Shown here in pieces: positions 38,789 through 46,157 of a stretch of DNA of 64,000 bases. The first letter of the stretch is position 1. Every line of letters begins with the position of its first letter. This DNA comes from Aurantiacibacter zhengii (GTDB lineage: Bacteria; Pseudomonadota; Alphaproteobacteria; Sphingomonadales; Sphingomonadaceae), in NCBI RefSeq assembly GCF_003584125.1, contig NZ_QXFL01000005.1, positions 202,479-266,478 on the forward strand. Reading direction: 5' to 3'. The notes beneath the pieces are model-generated. The model was given only the letters and a program-made list of their open reading frames with translations, was not told where the DNA came from and searched no databases. The position numbers and the translations under genes were made by a program.

Positions 38789-40536
38789 TCCGCTGCCTTC
38801 TTTCGCTCGGCTTCGCGCGCCTTCTCCTCGCGCTCCTTCGCCATCTGTGCCTTCAGTTCCGGGTTGCGTGCGTAGAGGTATCTCTGCTGCGCCAGCGTCA
38901 GCACGTTGTTGCTGATCCAGTAAAGCAGCAGACCCGCCGCAAACGGTGCCATCACGAACATCAGGATCCACGGCATCAGCATGAAGATCTGTTGCTGCAT
39001 CGGATCCATGGCGGCCGGGTTCAGCTTGAATTGCAGCCACATGGTAATGCCCAACAGCACGGCCAGCACGCCGATAGCGAGGAAACCGGGAGGATCGAAC
39101 GGCAACAGGCCGAACAGGTTCAGGACCGTGGCGGGATCGGGCGCGGAAAGGTCGCGGATCCAGCCGAAAAACGGCTCGTGCCGCATCTCGATTGCCAGCA
39201 GCAGCGTCTTGTACAAGGCAAAGAAAATGGGGATCTGGATGAAGATCGGCAGGCAGCCCGCCAGCGGATTGACCTTCTCTTCCTTGTACAGCTTGGCCAT
39301 TTCCTGCTGCAGTTGCTGCTTGTCGTCCTTGTAGCGTTCCTGCAGCGCTTTCATCTTGGGCTGCACGGCGCGCATCTGCGCCATCGAATGGAACTGCTTC
39401 TGCGCCACCGGGAACAGGATCAGGCGAATGATCAGCGTCAGGCAGATGATCGCCAGTCCGAAATTGCCCACCAGCCCGAACAGGAAGATCAGCACCTGCC
39501 ACATGGGCCAGGCGATGAAACGGAACCAGCCCCAGTCGATGGCGAGGCCGAACCGCTCGACGCCCTGATCCTGGTACATGTCCAGAACCGAACTTTCCTT
39601 GGCGCCCGCGAACAGGCGGGTCGTGCGGGAGACGGTCTCGCCCGCCGGGACGGTGACGGCATCGTAGATCAGGTCGGCGCGGTAGATGTCGCCATTGGTC
39701 TGACGAAAGGTGCCCTCAGCAGCGCTGGCATCATCCGCCACCAGCGCGCTCATCCAGTAGATATCGGTGAAGCCCAGCCATTGGGTCCTGCCGGCCAGTT
39801 CGACCGGGCCTTCCTCGGCCACCTCGTCGTAGTCCCAGTCGAAGTTCACTTCGCCGTCGCCCTCGGCGATGGGGCCGGAGTGCACGTTCCATGTGGACTT
39901 GCTGGCGGTTGCGCTGGTGCGGTTCACGAAAGCATAGGGACGCAAAGCAATGGAACCATCGGCCGTGTTCGTGACGCTCTGGGTCACATCGAACATGTAA
40001 TGCGCGTCCACCCGGAATGTGAGGCGGAAGGTCTGGCCCTGGCCGTTGTCCCACTGCAGCACGACCGGCGAATCCTGCGACAGCGTGCCGCCCTGGACCA
40101 CCTGCCACGGCGTCTGTGCGTCGGGAACGGAAACCCCTTCGCCCACCCAGCCGAACTGGACAAACTGCTGCGCGTCGGTGCCGGCAGGGGCAAACAGGCG
40201 AATCGGACCGCTATCCTCTTCCACCGTCTGGCGGTGGGTCTTGAGCAGGATATCGTCCACGCGGGCGCCCACCGGGTTGATCGACCCGGCGATTTCCGGC
40301 GCATCGATGACGACGCGCCCGGTCGAGGCCAATTCGGTGTCGAGATCGCGCACCACCGGCGCATCGGTCTCGATCGAACCTTCGGCGCGCACCACTGGCG
40401 CATCCTCGCGGCTGGCCATGTTGGCAGGCACGTCCTCTTCCGGATCCGGATAATAGGTCCGCATCACGAAATCGAAGCCGAACAGCAAGACCGCGCTCAG
40501 CACGACGGCGATGATAAGATTACGCTGGTTGTCCAA
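38785..40536 (-). CDS. yidC: Membrane protein insertase YidC
   Basis: Inner-membrane insertase/chaperone working alone or with SecYEG. The 583 residues comprise an N-terminal anchor (MDNQRNLIIAVVLSAVLLFG), a large periplasmic domain (about 40-355), and the conserved five-helix core (about 358-560), with cytoplasmic loop QEEMAKLYKEEKVNPLAGC-like sequence and a basic, Glu/Lys-rich tail. Gram-negative-type length. Sits in the conserved rpmH-rnpA-yidD-yidC-engB order. Confidence 0.96.
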   Translation of the reverse strand: MDNQRNLIIAVVLSAVLLFGFDFVMRTYYPDPEEDVPANMASREDAPVVRAEGSIETDAPVVRDLDTELASTGRVVIDAPEIAGSINPVGARVDDILLKTHRQTVEEDSGPIRLFAPAGTDAQQFVQFGWVGEGVSVPDAQTPWQVVQGGTLSQDSPVVLQWDNGQGQTFRLTFRVDAHYMFDVTQSVTNTADGSIALRPYAFVNRTSATASKSTWNVHSGPIAEGDGEVNFDWDYDEVAEEGPVELAGRTQWLGFTDIYWMSALVADDASAAEGTFRQTNGDIYRADLIYDAVTVPAGETVSRTTRLFAGAKESSVLDMYQDQGVERFGLAIDWGWFRFIAWPMWQVLIFLFGLVGNFGLAIICLTLIIRLILFPVAQKQFHSMAQMRAVQPKMKALQERYKDDKQQLQQEMAKLYKEEKVNPLAGCLPIFIQIPIFFALYKTLLLAIEMRHEPFFGWIRDLSAPDPATVLNLFGLLPFDPPGFLAIGVLAVLLGITMWLQFKLNPAAMDPMQQQIFMLMPWILMFVMAPFAAGLLLYWISNNVLTLAQQRYLYARNPELKAQMAKEREEKAREAERKKAAE

Positions 40537-40553
40537 GTGATTTTCCGTCGCGT

Positions 40554-40796
40554 CTAATCGTTAAGCGGTGCATCGGGCCCACCGCGATCAGGAACAGGGT
40601 CGTAACCGTGTCCCCCCCAAGGTTGGCAGCGCAATATACGCTTGATGGCCAACCATCCACCCCTGATTGCACCATGTTTTTCCAGCGCCTCTATCGCGTA
40701 CTGGCTGCACGATGGCTGGTAGCGGCAGGTGGGTGGCAGAATGCGGCTGGGACCAAGCTGCCAACCGCGCGCGATCAGGATGAAAACGCGCTTCAC
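40554..40796 (-). CDS. yidD: Membrane protein insertion efficiency factor YidD
   Basis: An 80-residue protein assisting YidC-dependent insertion. Conserved features: [15 protein letters not shown] [15 protein letters not shown] (about 21-35) with its cysteines, and [14 protein letters not shown] near the end. ATG 40796 overlaps the rnpA stop (ATGA). Confidence 0.95.
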   Translation of the reverse strand: MKRVFILIARGWQLGPSRILPPTCRYQPSCSQYAIEALEKHGAIRGGWLAIKRILRCQPWGGHGYDPVPDRGGPDAPLND

Positions 40797-41173
40797 CGCG
40801 GGTTCTTCTTGTTGCCGCGCCGGGGGCGACGGGCCGGGTCACCCTTGCCATCCCGCGCCGCGTCAAGAGCGTAGACGAGTTCCTGGCCCATCCGCGCAAA
40901 GTCGCGCTCCACGCCGCCCTCGCGCCCGATCAGCACGTGATCGTGGTCCGCCAGCCCGTGCTCGGCCAGCGCGACGCGGAGCAATTCGCGGAAGCGCCGC
41001 TTCATCCGGTTGCGCACAACGGCATTGCCGATCTTCTTGGTGACGGTGATTCCATAACGCACGCCACGCCCATCGTTCGGACGCGTCAGCAGCACGAAGC
41101 CCGGCCGCGCATTGCGAAGCCCGCGATTCGCCGCAAGAAAATCGGCGCGCTTGGTGAGGACCGTGGGCGTCAT
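40793..41173 (-). CDS. rnpA: Ribonuclease P protein component
   Basis: Protein subunit of RNase P, which with the RNA subunit trims tRNA 5' ends. The 126 residues are basic; the RNR signature is seen as [18 protein letters not shown] (about 59-76). A basic C-terminal tail ends RRGNKKNPR. Overlaps yidD by four bases. Confidence 0.95.
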   Translation of the reverse strand: MTPTVLTKRADFLAANRGLRNARPGFVLLTRPNDGRGVRYGITVTKKIGNAVVRNRMKRRFRELLRVALAEHGLADHDHVLIGREGGVERDFARMGQELVYALDAARDGKGDPARRPRRGNKKNPR

Positions 41174-41220
41174 GGTGTATTAGATAGGGATAACACCCGC
41201 TCTCGGGAAGATAGCAGGCA

Positions 41221-41246
41221 CGAAAACGGGCTCCAAAAGGAGCCCG
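41221..41246 (-). terminator. Intrinsic terminator/attenuator between rpmH and rnpA
   Basis: On the minus strand, a perfect eight-pair stem (CGGGCTCC / GGAGCCCG) with a TTTT loop is followed by TTTTCG. Further hairpins (GGCCATTCGGCC, GCCCGCTGCGGGC) precede it in the same gap. It could cut most transcripts after rpmH and so set the L34 to RnpA ratio. Confidence 0.6.
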
Positions 41247-41332
41247 CAAGGCCGAATGGCCGCCCGCAGCGGGCGCAGCTTGCCTGCGCGCCTAGCGAGG
41301 ACGCTCGCCCGGAGGGGCGAGCGGAAAGCGAA

Positions 41333-41467
41333 TCAAGCAGACAGTTTCTTGCGACCGCGACGACGGCGGTTACGCAGGACCTTGCGGCCACCAACGGTAG
41401 CCTTGCGGGCGAAGAAGCCGTGGCGACGGGCACGCACGAGGTTGCTCGGCTGGAAAGTGCGCTTCAT
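41333..41467 (-). CDS. rpmH: 50S ribosomal protein L34
   Basis: A 44-residue, highly basic protein starting [19 protein letters not shown] and ending [10 protein letters not shown], exactly the L34 pattern and length. First gene of the conserved rpmH-rnpA-yidD-yidC-engB block. Confidence 0.97.
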   Translation of the reverse strand: MKRTFQPSNLVRARRHGFFARKATVGGRKVLRNRRRRGRKKLSA

Positions 41468-41493
41468 GGTACAAACCTTCAGATATCAGAACA

Positions 41494-41520
41494 AAAACGG
41501 CCGCCAATCGAGAGGCGGCC
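41494..41520 (-). terminator. Intrinsic terminator of the ClpP-fold protein gene
   Basis: On the minus strand, a seven-pair GGCCGCC / GGCGGCC stem with an eight-base loop, followed by GTTTTTG, 17 bases after the stop of the gene at 41538. It separates that gene from rpmH. Confidence 0.8.
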
Positions 41521-41537
41521 TCACATGCTGCGGGCGC

Positions 41538-42275
41538 TTACTGAAGGACTGGCTCGAAGTCAAGATAGGCGAGTCCGGAACTCGCCCCGTCTTCCGCCTG
41601 CCCTGCCACCATGTCGCCCATCCATTCACGCATCTCGCGGCCGGTCAGCCACCGTGCATCCTCGAACGGCACCGAATTGGTCATGGCATAGAAGCGGCGC
41701 GCCTGCACCTCGTCCATACCCATTTCCATGTAATAGTCGAGGTAGCGCCGGTGTTCCGGCGCATCGGCGGGATAGTCCTCGGCCCCGCGGCCCCAGTCGT
41801 CCAGCCAGCCGTGCACGGCAAATTCGCTGCCCGGTGCAATCTCGCGCGTGGCCCCGGCAAGAAACAGCTCGACCGCACCAGACCGCACCGAACCGCCCTC
41901 GCCCGCGCGAGTTGCAATGCCGCGCGCGCGGATCGCCCGGCCCAGTGCCAGGTTGGCGCGGTCGTCATGCGTGCCGGGTGCTTCGACAAATTCCAGCGTG
42001 TCGATCTGCGGGAAAACACGCAAGGCCGCCTCGAACCAGGCGGGCGAGGACGCATCGGTGATATCCACCAGTGCCACGGTTCGCTCGTCGACCACGCGGA
42101 ACGGGCCGAAGGTTGCAATCGCCTCTGCTTCCGTGCGTTGCTGCAAGGGAGAGACGTAGCGCGAAGCGGTCGTCTCCGCGGTCACCCATTCCTCCACAAC
42201 CGTCATGCGCTGCGCGGCGGCGGGTACCGAACCGAGGACAGCGAGAGAGGCAAGAAGGGATAGCGCGCGTTTCAT
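41538..42275 (-). CDS. Periplasmic ClpP-fold protein (COG3904-like)
   Basis: A 245-residue protein with a Sec signal peptide (MKRALSLLASLAVLGSVPAAAQ). The mature part follows the crotonase/ClpP-like pattern of predicted periplasmic proteins: LALGRAIRARGIATRAG, then GSVRSGAVELFLAGATREI, whose SGA would hold the nucleophile, then SEFAVHGW with a conserved His. Proteolytic activity has not been shown for this type. ATG 42275 is set by the signal peptide; the frame continues upstream to 42344 without one. Confidence 0.65.
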   Translation of the reverse strand: MKRALSLLASLAVLGSVPAAAQRMTVVEEWVTAETTASRYVSPLQQRTEAEAIATFGPFRVVDERTVALVDITDASSPAWFEAALRVFPQIDTLEFVEAPGTHDDRANLALGRAIRARGIATRAGEGGSVRSGAVELFLAGATREIAPGSEFAVHGWLDDWGRGAEDYPADAPEHRRYLDYYMEMGMDEVQARRFYAMTNSVPFEDARWLTGREMREWMGDMVAGQAEDGASSGLAYLDFEPVLQ

Positions 42276-42338
42276 CCCCGCCAATCTGACGATCCCGCCC
42301 TGCTTATTTGCCAACGGAAAAGGTTGCGAACGGGTTAA

Positions 42339-42361
42339 CGACATGTCCCCTCGACATGTCG
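42339..42361. promoter_or_regulatory. Two copies of a CGACATGTC palindrome upstream of comM
   Basis: CGACATGTC at 42339-42347 and the perfect palindrome CGACATGTCG at 42352-42361 are 13 bases apart, in the 126-base gap between the divergent ClpP-fold gene and comM. They could pair to a hairpin or bind a dimeric regulator. Confidence 0.35.
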
Positions 42362-42401
42362 GCGAAGAGCGCTATCACGTTGCGAAATTAAGGATTTTTG
42401 A

Positions 42402-43046
42402 GTGGTCGCATTAGTTCAGACGGTTGCCTACCTTGGCCTAGACGCGCGCAAGGTGGAGGTGCAGTGCCAACTCGCCGCCGGGATGCCGCGCTTCACCGTG
42501 GTGGGGCTGCCAGACAAGGCCGTGGCCGAAAGTCGTGAACGGGTACAGTCGGCGCTTGCGGCCATGGGCCTGTCGCTGCCGCCCAAGCGCATTACCATCA
42601 ACCTGTCCCCCGCAGACCTTCCCAAGGAAGGCAGCCATTACGACCTGCCTATCGCGCTCGCCCTGCTGGGTGCGATGGGCGTGGTGGACGCCGAGGAACT
42701 GAGCGAATGGCTGGCAGTGGGGGAACTGTCGCTGGACGGGCGCGTGGTGCCTTCCCCCGGTGTCCTGCTGGCCGCGCTTCACGCCAGCGAGAGCGACCTG
42801 GGCTTGATCTGCCCCGCCGCGCAGGGGCCGGAAGCGCGCTGGGCCAGCGGCGTGCGGGTGTGTGCGGCGCCGAACCTGGTGGACCTGCTGGCCCACCTTT
42901 CAGGAAAGTCCGAACTCCCGGAGCCGCAGCCAGGCGAAGTGGAAAGCGACCGTCACGGGCCGGACCTCAAGCAGGTCAAGGGCCAGGAAACCGCCAAGCG
43001 CGCGCTGGAGATCGCGGCGGCTGGCGGTCACAACCTCCTCAGATAA
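42402..43046 (+). pseudogene. comM: comM (YifB, Mg-chelatase-like AAA+), 5' fragment interrupted by an integrative element
   Basis: ComM is an AAA+ helicase acting in branch migration during natural transformation; full length is about 500 residues. Here 214 codons remain: the N-terminal domain is intact (VGLPDKAVAESRERVQSAL, KRITINLSPADLPKEG, VKGQETAKRALEIAAAGGHNLL). The Walker A that should follow at once is missing: after GGHNLL the frame reads R and stops at 43046. A serine recombinase gene starts 40 bases on. GTG 42402 is the start. The 3' half was not found anywhere in the window, so the gene is split by insertion. Confidence 0.9.
43034..43046 (+). other. Left attachment site (attL) inside comM
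   Basis: comM homology ends within CCTCCTCAGAT at about 43036-43042, in the codons for the conserved GGHNLLM. Base composition and gene content change here. The exact crossover dinucleotide cannot be fixed without the right end. Confidence 0.65.
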
Positions 43047-43086
43047 GATACCCCTACACTCTAATCGAAAGAATCGATAATCCGCC

Positions 43087-44727
43087 ATGATGGATTGCGT
43101 CATCTATATGCGCTGGTCGAGCGCTGAGCAGAGCAAGGGTTCCAGTCTGGAGCGCCAGCGCGAAGATTGCCGTCGGCATGCAACAGAAGCAGGTTGGCGG
43201 GTCGTAGACGAGCTCGTTGACGACGGTATCAGTGCTTTCAAGGGGCAGCACACGACGTCTGGAGCTCTCGGTCGCTTCGTGCAAGATGTAGAAGACGGGC
43301 GCTTTCCTGACGGGGTAGTCCTCCTTTGTGAGAAGCTCGACCGCTTGTCGCGACAGGAGCCCGGGCGGGTCTTCATGTGGATGATGAACCTCACCGAGGC
43401 CGGCGTCATGGTGGCCACGGTTGATGGTGGTCGTCGTTACTCCCAAGGCAATTTCGACATGGCCTCGATCATTGAGGTCGTGGTGAAAGCCCAGCTCAGT
43501 CATGAAGAGTCCGAGAAGAAGAGCCAGCGGCTCAGTTCGGCCTGGGCGGTGAAACGACGCCGGCTCAATAGCGGCGAGAAATTCGTGATGACGCGCCGCG
43601 CACCCGCGTGGCTGCAGGTCGTGGGCAACCCTGCGACCTTCATACCGATCCCCGAACGCGCGGCGGTCGTCCGCCGGATCTTCGAGGAAACGGTTGCTGG
43701 TTACGGGAAACACCACATCGCCCGTAACCTCAATCTCGAAAATGTGCCCACCTTCGGTCGGGCAGATGGCTGGCATGCCTCCTCCATCCAGAAGGTGCTT
43801 CGGAACCCCGCGGTGATTGGCGAACTCCACCCGGCCCGAAAGGCGCGCGGGGCAAAGCGCACGATGACGGGCGACATCGTGGAGGACTACTATCCGGCGG
43901 TGGTCGACGCCGATCTCCATCGACGGGCTTTAACGGCGATCGCCGAGCGATCGCGCAAGTTCACCGGTCGGGGCCGAAAACTGGTCAACCTCTTTTCGGG
44001 ACTTGCTACATGCGGCAGTTGCGGAAACAAGATGACCTTTCGGAGCAAGGGACGCAAGCAGCGTGCGGACGGCACCTGGGTCAGCGAAGATTACCTTATA
44101 TGCGACGGCTATCAGCGCGGCAAAGGCTGTACCAACGGCGTCCACTTCAATTACGCGGTCTGGGAGGAAGGAATACTTGATCCCATCATCTTCGAGGCTC
44201 TTTCAGGAGACCGTTCAGGTTCACATTCAGAAGTTCGTGACTTGGAAATAGAGATTGCAACGCTTGAAAGGACCTGGGAGATCGCCAAAGCGCGTTCGGA
44301 CTCGGCACTACGCATCGCAGTAGACACCGGTCGACCCGAAGCTCAGGCCATCTGGACCGACCTCGTGGCAGAAAGCGATGTCGCAATGTCCGCCCTCGAC
44401 GAAGCACGGGGACGACTACAACTGCTTGCGCATGCACCTAGTCTGGAGGAACAGTGGGCCAGGATCCATCAGCTACGTTCACAACTTGACCACGAGAACG
44501 AGACGTTGAGATTCGATGCCCGATCCAAGGTCATGTCAGCAGTCCATGCCTTGGTGAACCGCCTCGTTTTCTACGGCCCCTCACCCATGGGTGTCGATAT
44601 GGTCATCGCTTATGAGAGATCGGTCTCAATTTACTACCATGATCTTCTTGGCGGAACCGAATGGTCAATGTGCCGCCTGAATGCAGAACATTATCTAAAC
44701 ATCGAGGACGAAGCTGCAGAAGATTGA
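43087..44727 (+). CDS. Large serine recombinase (site-specific integrase)
   Basis: Catalyses integration and excision by a 5'-phosphoserine intermediate. The 546 residues show the resolvase catalytic domain (1-150) with Y-x-R-x-S in IYMRWSSAEQ (nucleophile S11) and CEKLDRLSRQ, the recombinase domain (about 160-290, RRIFEETVAGYGKHHIARNLN), and a zinc ribbon (about 308-355) with CGSC and a later Cys pair (ICDG…GCTN). A coiled-coil follows (about 370-470). ATG 43087 or 43090 starts it. It lies 40 bases inside the comM break, the usual place for the integrase of such elements. Confidence 0.93.
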   Translation: MMDCVIYMRWSSAEQSKGSSLERQREDCRRHATEAGWRVVDELVDDGISAFKGQHTTSGALGRFVQDVEDGRFPDGVVLLCEKLDRLSRQEPGRVFMWMMNLTEAGVMVATVDGGRRYSQGNFDMASIIEVVVKAQLSHEESEKKSQRLSSAWAVKRRRLNSGEKFVMTRRAPAWLQVVGNPATFIPIPERAAVVRRIFEETVAGYGKHHIARNLNLENVPTFGRADGWHASSIQKVLRNPAVIGELHPARKARGAKRTMTGDIVEDYYPAVVDADLHRRALTAIAERSRKFTGRGRKLVNLFSGLATCGSCGNKMTFRSKGRKQRADGTWVSEDYLICDGYQRGKGCTNGVHFNYAVWEEGILDPIIFEALSGDRSGSHSEVRDLEIEIATLERTWEIAKARSDSALRIAVDTGRPEAQAIWTDLVAESDVAMSALDEARGRLQLLAHAPSLEEQWARIHQLRSQLDHENETLRFDARSKVMSAVHALVNRLVFYGPSPMGVDMVIAYERSVSIYYHDLLGGTEWSMCRLNAEHYLNIEDEAAED

Positions 44728-44838
44728 GCGAAATCACTTCTTGCCGAGTGAGCGGAAAGTGGTGCCTCGCCCAACTCGCGATATGGCCATGCGATACATG
44801 TCACAGCGGCGAACGATCGAAACCGAACGTGCAATCGT

Positions 44839-45183
44839 TCAGGCTACGGCGCTGGCTCCCTTAGGATGGTCCAGTAATGGGTATCGCCTGGGCCCCAGGT
44901 CGGCGATGACCTTCTCTAGGCTGAGAGTAGCGTCAGCAGTATCTTCACCGAAAATTCCCACGATCCAGCATGGAAGAGGGTAGTCGACACCAGACAGGGT
45001 CGCGCGGACCTGAACATCGGCAAACATCGCCTCGTCATCGTAATAGACGGCGTGGTTTATTTCTCCCTTGTAAGGCCCTTCGGCCCAGACGGTATCCTCG
45101 TCCATCCAAAAGTCTTCTTCGCCATCGTAGGCGGTAACCGTTCCATCCACATCAACCTTAATCGCACGCATTAGCCGATCCAT
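44839..45183 (-). CDS. Hypothetical protein (114 aa)
   Basis: A small acidic protein starting MDRLMRAIKVDVDGTVTAYDGEE; strand-rich pattern (VTAYDG, AVYYDDEAMFADVQVRATL, YPLPCWIVGIFGED). No family recognised. Its composition is protein-like, and it is the only good frame between the recombinase and 45302. Starts ATG 45183 or 45171. Function unknown; similar small acidic proteins on mobile elements can be inhibitors, but nothing here proves that. Confidence 0.6.
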   Translation of the reverse strand: MDRLMRAIKVDVDGTVTAYDGEEDFWMDEDTVWAEGPYKGEINHAVYYDDEAMFADVQVRATLSGVDYPLPCWIVGIFGEDTADATLSLEKVIADLGPRRYPLLDHPKGASAVA

Positions 45184-45301
45184 TCAATTTCAATGAAGGA
45201 GCGGGCTTATCGAATCACAGTGGTAAATATTTCACGCACGCCATCAGCAGCTTCACCGCACTGATTTCTAACGAAATGATAATCAGATTCGGCCAAACGT
45301 T

Positions 45302-45883
45302 ATGCGCATGAAGGCTTCAGCTACACATTCGCTCCTGCTCACATGCCAGGCTCCCGAACAAGCCTTGCGAGAGTTTGGGGACGCCATTTCCAGAGGTCGT
45401 ATTTCCGGAACCGCGACGGTTACCTACCTAGACACAGGCCAAGAGGGCGAGAACGCGAGGATAAAGCAATACTGGCGGCGCATCGAGCAGGAAGCTCAGC
45501 AAGCGTCCGTATGGACCTTTGGGGCAGCGACCTTACCAGGCCAGCACGAGAAGCGGGCTGTAAAACTGACCGATCTCGAGTTCGATGACGAAGCCGTTGA
45601 AAAGTTCGTCGAGGAACGCAGGCCAGCGAAGCCTAAACGAGGCAGGAAACGTATCCAGGATGAATGGACCCCGTTCTGGATCGCCGCGGCGCAGTTGGCG
45701 AAGGCCGGAAGGCTAAATCCCGGGCATTTCCCCACGCAGAAGTCACTCTACGAACGACTTCACGTGATGATGGGAGCGACTTTGGACGAACAGACAATCA
45801 AGCCGCTTTCAGCAATCCTTTACAGACAGGTTGTTGAGCCCACCGCTTCTCAGCTCGAAGATCTGGTGGCCGAAACCGACTAA
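45302..45883 (+). CDS. Hypothetical protein (193 aa)
   Basis: The N-terminal half (1-95) has mixed alpha/beta character. A basic stretch follows (RRPAKPKRGRKRIQDE, about 104-119), and then a C-terminal region with EWTPFWIAAAQLAKAGRLNPG and PTQKSLYERLHVMMG. Proteins with this tail are seen on mobile elements and look DNA-associated because of the basic linker. No family recognised. ATG 45302 or 45308. It lies upstream of, and probably in one unit with, the primase-helicase pair. Confidence 0.6.
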   Translation: MRMKASATHSLLLTCQAPEQALREFGDAISRGRISGTATVTYLDTGQEGENARIKQYWRRIEQEAQQASVWTFGAATLPGQHEKRAVKLTDLEFDDEAVEKFVEERRPAKPKRGRKRIQDEWTPFWIAAAQLAKAGRLNPGHFPTQKSLYERLHVMMGATLDEQTIKPLSAILYRQVVEPTASQLEDLVAETD

Positions 45884-46004
45884 AACGAATTGTGCATCAT
45901 TTGCGCACCTTCCTCCCCTCCAGACATTCAGCTCACCCGCCAAATGGGCGTCAATTCCCTCTCCGTTCGCGAATCATTCCGATCGCGGCAACGGAGAAAA
46001 AGGC

Positions 46005-46157
46005 ATGAAATCCAATTCCCTATCCGGGGCAATCCGGCGCCTCTTCGACGCCCATGCCCTTCTTGATACGCGGCCAGCAAGCGACCGGCTGCCGCCAAGA
46101 GAAATCCTGCGATCCCAAGAGAGGCTCCTCACGAGCGGTGGGGAGACTGGGGAATGA
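46005..46157 (+). CDS. Small 50-aa protein translationally coupled to the primase-helicase
   Basis: ATG 46005 with ACGGAGAAAAAGGC upstream opens a 50-codon frame (MKSNSLSGAIRRLFDAHALL…) whose TGA overlaps the ATG of the primase-helicase (ATGA). The sequence is basic and helical at its start (AIRRLFDAHALLD). It may be a small accessory factor or serve to regulate translation of the helicase gene. Confidence 0.55.
   Translation: MKSNSLSGAIRRLFDAHALLDTRPASDRLPPREILRSQERLLTSGGETGE

Noticed and set aside
38789..39502. Upstream extension of the engB frame into yidC.
   Set aside because: EngB homology starts at the GTG 38788; the extension is an out-of-frame reading of yidC.
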